A stretch of DNA of 64,000 bases from Gryllotalpicola protaetiae (lineage in GTDB: Bacteria > Actinomycetota > Actinomycetes > Actinomycetales > Microbacteriaceae), in assembly GCF_003627055.1 (NCBI RefSeq), contig NZ_CP032624.1, positions 3,100,001 through 3,164,000 on the forward strand, read 5' to 3'. A program made the position numbers and the translations under genes. Position 1 is the stretch's first letter, and each line of letters begins with the position of its first letter. The notes below the pieces were generated by a model, which worked only from the letters and a program-made list of their open reading frames with translations, had not been told where the DNA came from and did not search any database. Positions 61,526-64,000 of this stretch are shown here, piece after piece.

Positions 61526-64000
61526 ATGGCATCCGACTCGTTCGTCCACCTGCACGTGCACAGTGAGTACTCGATGCTCGACGGCGCCGCCCGTCTCGGC
61601 CCGCTCGTCGACGCAGCGGTCGAGCTGGGGATGCCGGCGGTGGCCGTCACCGACCACGGCAACATGTTCGGCGCCTTCGAGTTCTGGGAGACGGCGACGG
61701 CGAAGGGCATCACGCCCATCATCGGCACCGAGGCCTACCTGACGCCGGGCACGCACCGCACCGACAAGACCCGCGTGCGCTGGGGCGACGGGGGCGGCGA
61801 CGACGTGTCGGGCTCCGGCGCCTACACGCACATGACGATGTTCGCCGAGACGACCGAGGGAATGCACAACCTCTTCCGGCTGTCGTCGCTGGCGTCCATC
61901 GAGGGCTACTACTTCAAGCCCCGCATGGACCGCGAGCTGCTGAACACCTATGCGAAGGGCATCATCGCGACGACGGGCTGTCCGTCGGGCGAGGTCCAGA
62001 CGCGGCTGCGGCTCGGCCAGTACAAGGAGGCGGTCGAGGCTGCCGCCGAGTTCCGCGACATCTTCGGCAAAGACAACTTCTTCGCCGAGATCATGGACCA
62101 CGGCCTCGGCATCGAGCGCCGCATCATGGGCGACCTCATCAAGCTCGCGAAAGATCTCGGGCTGCCGCTGGTGGCCACGAACGACCTGCACTACACGCAT
62201 GCGGAGGACCACACGAGCCACGCGGCGCTCCTGTGCGTGCAGTCCGGCTCGACGCTGAACGACCCGAACCGCTTCAAGTTCGACGCGGACGAGTTCTACC
62301 TCAAGACGCCGGAGCAGATGCGGCAGATCTTCCGCGATCATCCGGATGCCTGCGACAACACGCTCGCCATCGCCGAGCGCTGCCACGTCGAGTTCGACAC
62401 GAAGGCGAGCTACATGCCGCGCTTCCCCGTGCCGGAGGGCGAGACCGAGGCGAGCTGGTTCGTGAAAGAGGTCAACTCCGGCCTTGAGAAGCGCTACCCG
62501 GCAGGCATCCCCGAGAAGGTGCGGGCGCAGGCCGACTACGAGATCGGCATCATCACCCAGATGGGCTTCCCCGGCTACTTCCTCGTGGTCGCCGACTTCA
62601 TCAACTGGTCGAAGAACAACGGCATCCGCGTGGGTCCCGGCCGTGGCTCCGGCGCCGGCTCGATGGCGGCATACGCCATGCGCATCACCGACCTCGACCC
62701 GCTGCAGCACGGCCTGATCTTCGAGCGCTTCCTCAACCCCGATCGCGTCTCGATGCCCGACTTCGACGTCGACTTCGACGACCGGCGCCGCCTCGAGGCG
62801 GTCAAGTACGTCACCGAGAAGTACGGTTCCGAGCGCGTGGCGCAGATCGTCACCTACGGCACCATCAAGGCGAAGCAGGCCCTGAAGGACGCCGGCCGCG
62901 TGCTCGGCTTCCCCTTCTCCATGGGCGAGAAGCTCACGAAGGCGATGCCGCCCGCGGTGATGGGGAAGGACATCCCGCTCGGCGACATCTTCCGCAAAGA
63001 CGCGCCGCGCTTCAAAGAGGCCGTCGACATCCGCGCCGTTATCGAGGCCGACCCCGAGGCCAAGACCGTGTTCGACACGGCGCTCGGCCTCGAGGGCCTC
63101 AAGCGCCAGTGGGGCGTGCACGCCGCCGGCGTCATCATGTCGAGCCACCCGATCATCGACGTCATCCCGATCATGAAGCGGGAGCAGGACGGGCAGATCG
63201 TCACCCAGTTCGACTATCACGCCGCCGAGGCGCTGGGTCTCATCAAGATGGACTTCCTAGGCCTCAGGAACCTGACGATCATCAGCGACGCCCTCGACAA
63301 CATCAAGGCCAACACGGGCACCGAGCTCGACCTCGAGGGCCTCGCCCTCGACGACCGGCCCGCATACGAACTGCTGACCCGTGGCGACACCCTCGGTGTC
63401 TTCCAGCTCGACGGCGGCCCGATGCGCGCGCTGCTGCGGCAGATGAAGCCCGACAACTTCGAAGACATCTCGGCGCTCATCGCCCTGTACCGCCCGGGCC
63501 CGATGGGCGCGAACTCGCACATCAACTACGCGCTGCGCAAGAACGGCCTGCAAGAGGTCACCCCGATCCACCCCGAGCTCGCAGAGCCGCTCAAAGACAT
63601 CCTGGACACGAGCTACGGCCTGATCATCTATCAGGAGCAGGTCATGGCCATCGCGCAGAAGGTCGCCGGCTTCTCGCTCGGCCAGGCCGACATCCTGCGC
63701 CGCGCGATGGGCAAGAAGAAGAAGTCGGAGCTCGACAAGCAGCAGGCGGGCTTCTACGAGGGCATGCAGGAGCGCGGCTACTCGAAGTCCGCGATGGACA
63801 AGCTGTGGGAGATCCTGCTGCCGTTCTCCGACTACGCCTTCAACAAGGCGCACTCGGCCGCATACGGCGTCGTCTCCTACTGGACCGCATATCTCAAGGC
63901 CCATTACCCCGCCGAGTACATGGCCGCGCTGCTGACCAGCGTCGGCGACTCGAAGGACAAGATGGCGATCTACCTCAACGAGTGCCGCCGCATGGGCATC
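61526..64000 (+). CDS. dnaE: DNA polymerase III alpha subunit (partial, 3' end outside window)
   Basis: The first 825 codons are present without a stop. The N-terminal PHP domain opens with [20 protein letters not shown]. The polymerase palm contains PDFDVDFDD near residues 411-419, the catalytic aspartates, and the [12 protein letters not shown] motif comes just before. Later, [10 protein letters not shown] and [20 protein letters not shown] match DnaE1 of actinobacteria. It is the replicative polymerase. ATG chosen because it stands right before the PHP motif; GAGAAT 7 bases upstream is a weak -10. Usual location after the dcw cluster. Confidence 0.95.
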   Translation, partial: MASDSFVHLHVHSEYSMLDGAARLGPLVDAAVELGMPAVAVTDHGNMFGAFEFWETATAKGITPIIGTEAYLTPGTHRTDKTRVRWGDGGGDDVSGSGAYTHMTMFAETTEGMHNLFRLSSLASIEGYYFKPRMDRELLNTYAKGIIATTGCPSGEVQTRLRLGQYKEAVEAAAEFRDIFGKDNFFAEIMDHGLGIERRIMGDLIKLAKDLGLPLVATNDLHYTHAEDHTSHAALLCVQSGSTLNDPNRFKFDADEFYLKTPEQMRQIFRDHPDACDNTLAIAERCHVEFDTKASYMPRFPVPEGETEASWFVKEVNSGLEKRYPAGIPEKVRAQADYEIGIITQMGFPGYFLVVADFINWSKNNGIRVGPGRGSGAGSMAAYAMRITDLDPLQHGLIFERFLNPDRVSMPDFDVDFDDRRRLEAVKYVTEKYGSERVAQIVTYGTIKAKQALKDAGRVLGFPFSMGEKLTKAMPPAVMGKDIPLGDIFRKDAPRFKEAVDIRAVIEADPEAKTVFDTALGLEGLKRQWGVHAAGVIMSSHPIIDVIPIMKREQDGQIVTQFDYHAAEALGLIKMDFLGLRNLTIISDALDNIKANTGTELDLEGLALDDRPAYELLTRGDTLGVFQLDGGPMRALLRQMKPDNFEDISALIALYRPGPMGANSHINYALRKNGLQEVTPIHPELAEPLKDILDTSYGLIIYQEQVMAIAQKVAGFSLGQADILRRAMGKKKKSELDKQQAGFYEGMQERGYSKSAMDKLWEILLPFSDYAFNKAHSAAYGVVSYWTAYLKAHYPAEYMAALLTSVGDSKDKMAIYLNECRRMGI

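Noticed and set aside
61445-63220. 591-codon minus-strand frame opposite dnaE
   Set aside because: dnaE has all catalytic motifs in the plus frame; the minus product has none.

Overview
The window is a GC-rich actinobacterial chromosome segment, most likely from the family Microbacteriaceae. Several things point there: an actinobacterial division set (Wag31/DivIVA, SepF, FtsQ and FtsZ but no FtsA), a GarA-FtsR-MerR locus, a PknL-type PASTA kinase beside class II DAHP synthase, many starts that look leaderless, and very frequent use of the word GCATCCG/CGGATGC. No rRNA, tRNA, CRISPR array, insertion sequence or prophage was found.

Layout. 1-2300: the start of a fused ECF transporter T/A gene with a DUF4430-like lipoprotein, then an ArsR-SRPBCC pair under its own palindrome. 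2300-6800: GMC oxidoreductase (with a 70 bp palindrome inside the gene), an MFS carrier and an aldo/keto reductase. 6800-10900: a sugar ABC importer (binding lipoprotein and two permeases, no ATPase) followed by a DeoR regulator. 10900-16800: acetyltransferase, cysteine desulfurase, F420-type oxidoreductase, a second aldo/keto reductase and an APC permease. 16800-18700: a metal-type permease with two YHS domains plus its ArsR regulator. 18700-25400: YbaK deacylase, two SDRs, TetR, Nudix, two lipoproteins, a repeat protein and two small membrane proteins.

25400-33500: garA, ftsR and a second MerR gene, then pyruvate carboxylase flanked by two different ParA/MinD-type ATPases, then peptide deformylase. 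33500-42800: acyl-CoA ligase diverging from a ROK glucokinase, a PlsC acyltransferase, class II DAHP synthase, the PASTA kinase, a small Rv2175c-like DNA-binding protein, a polyprenyl synthase and a DUF3040 protein.

42800-61000 is the dcw cluster: mraZ, rsmH, ftsL, ftsI, murF, mraY, murD, ftsW, murG, murC, ftsQ, ftsZ, then a YggS protein, sepF, a YggT protein, wag31, lspA and an RluD-type synthase. murE is absent from its usual place between ftsI and murF. A small unknown gene and the first 825 codons of dnaE close the window.

The strongest regulatory signals are three GTGG(A/G) repeats at exact 10 bp steps inside the mraZ promoter, a sequence word shared by the ftsZ promoter and the region in front of the MerR gene behind ftsR, and about twenty genes whose start codon lies 6-10 bases after a TANNNT -10 element. 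Function calls rest on motifs and neighbours read by eye; no database search was run.
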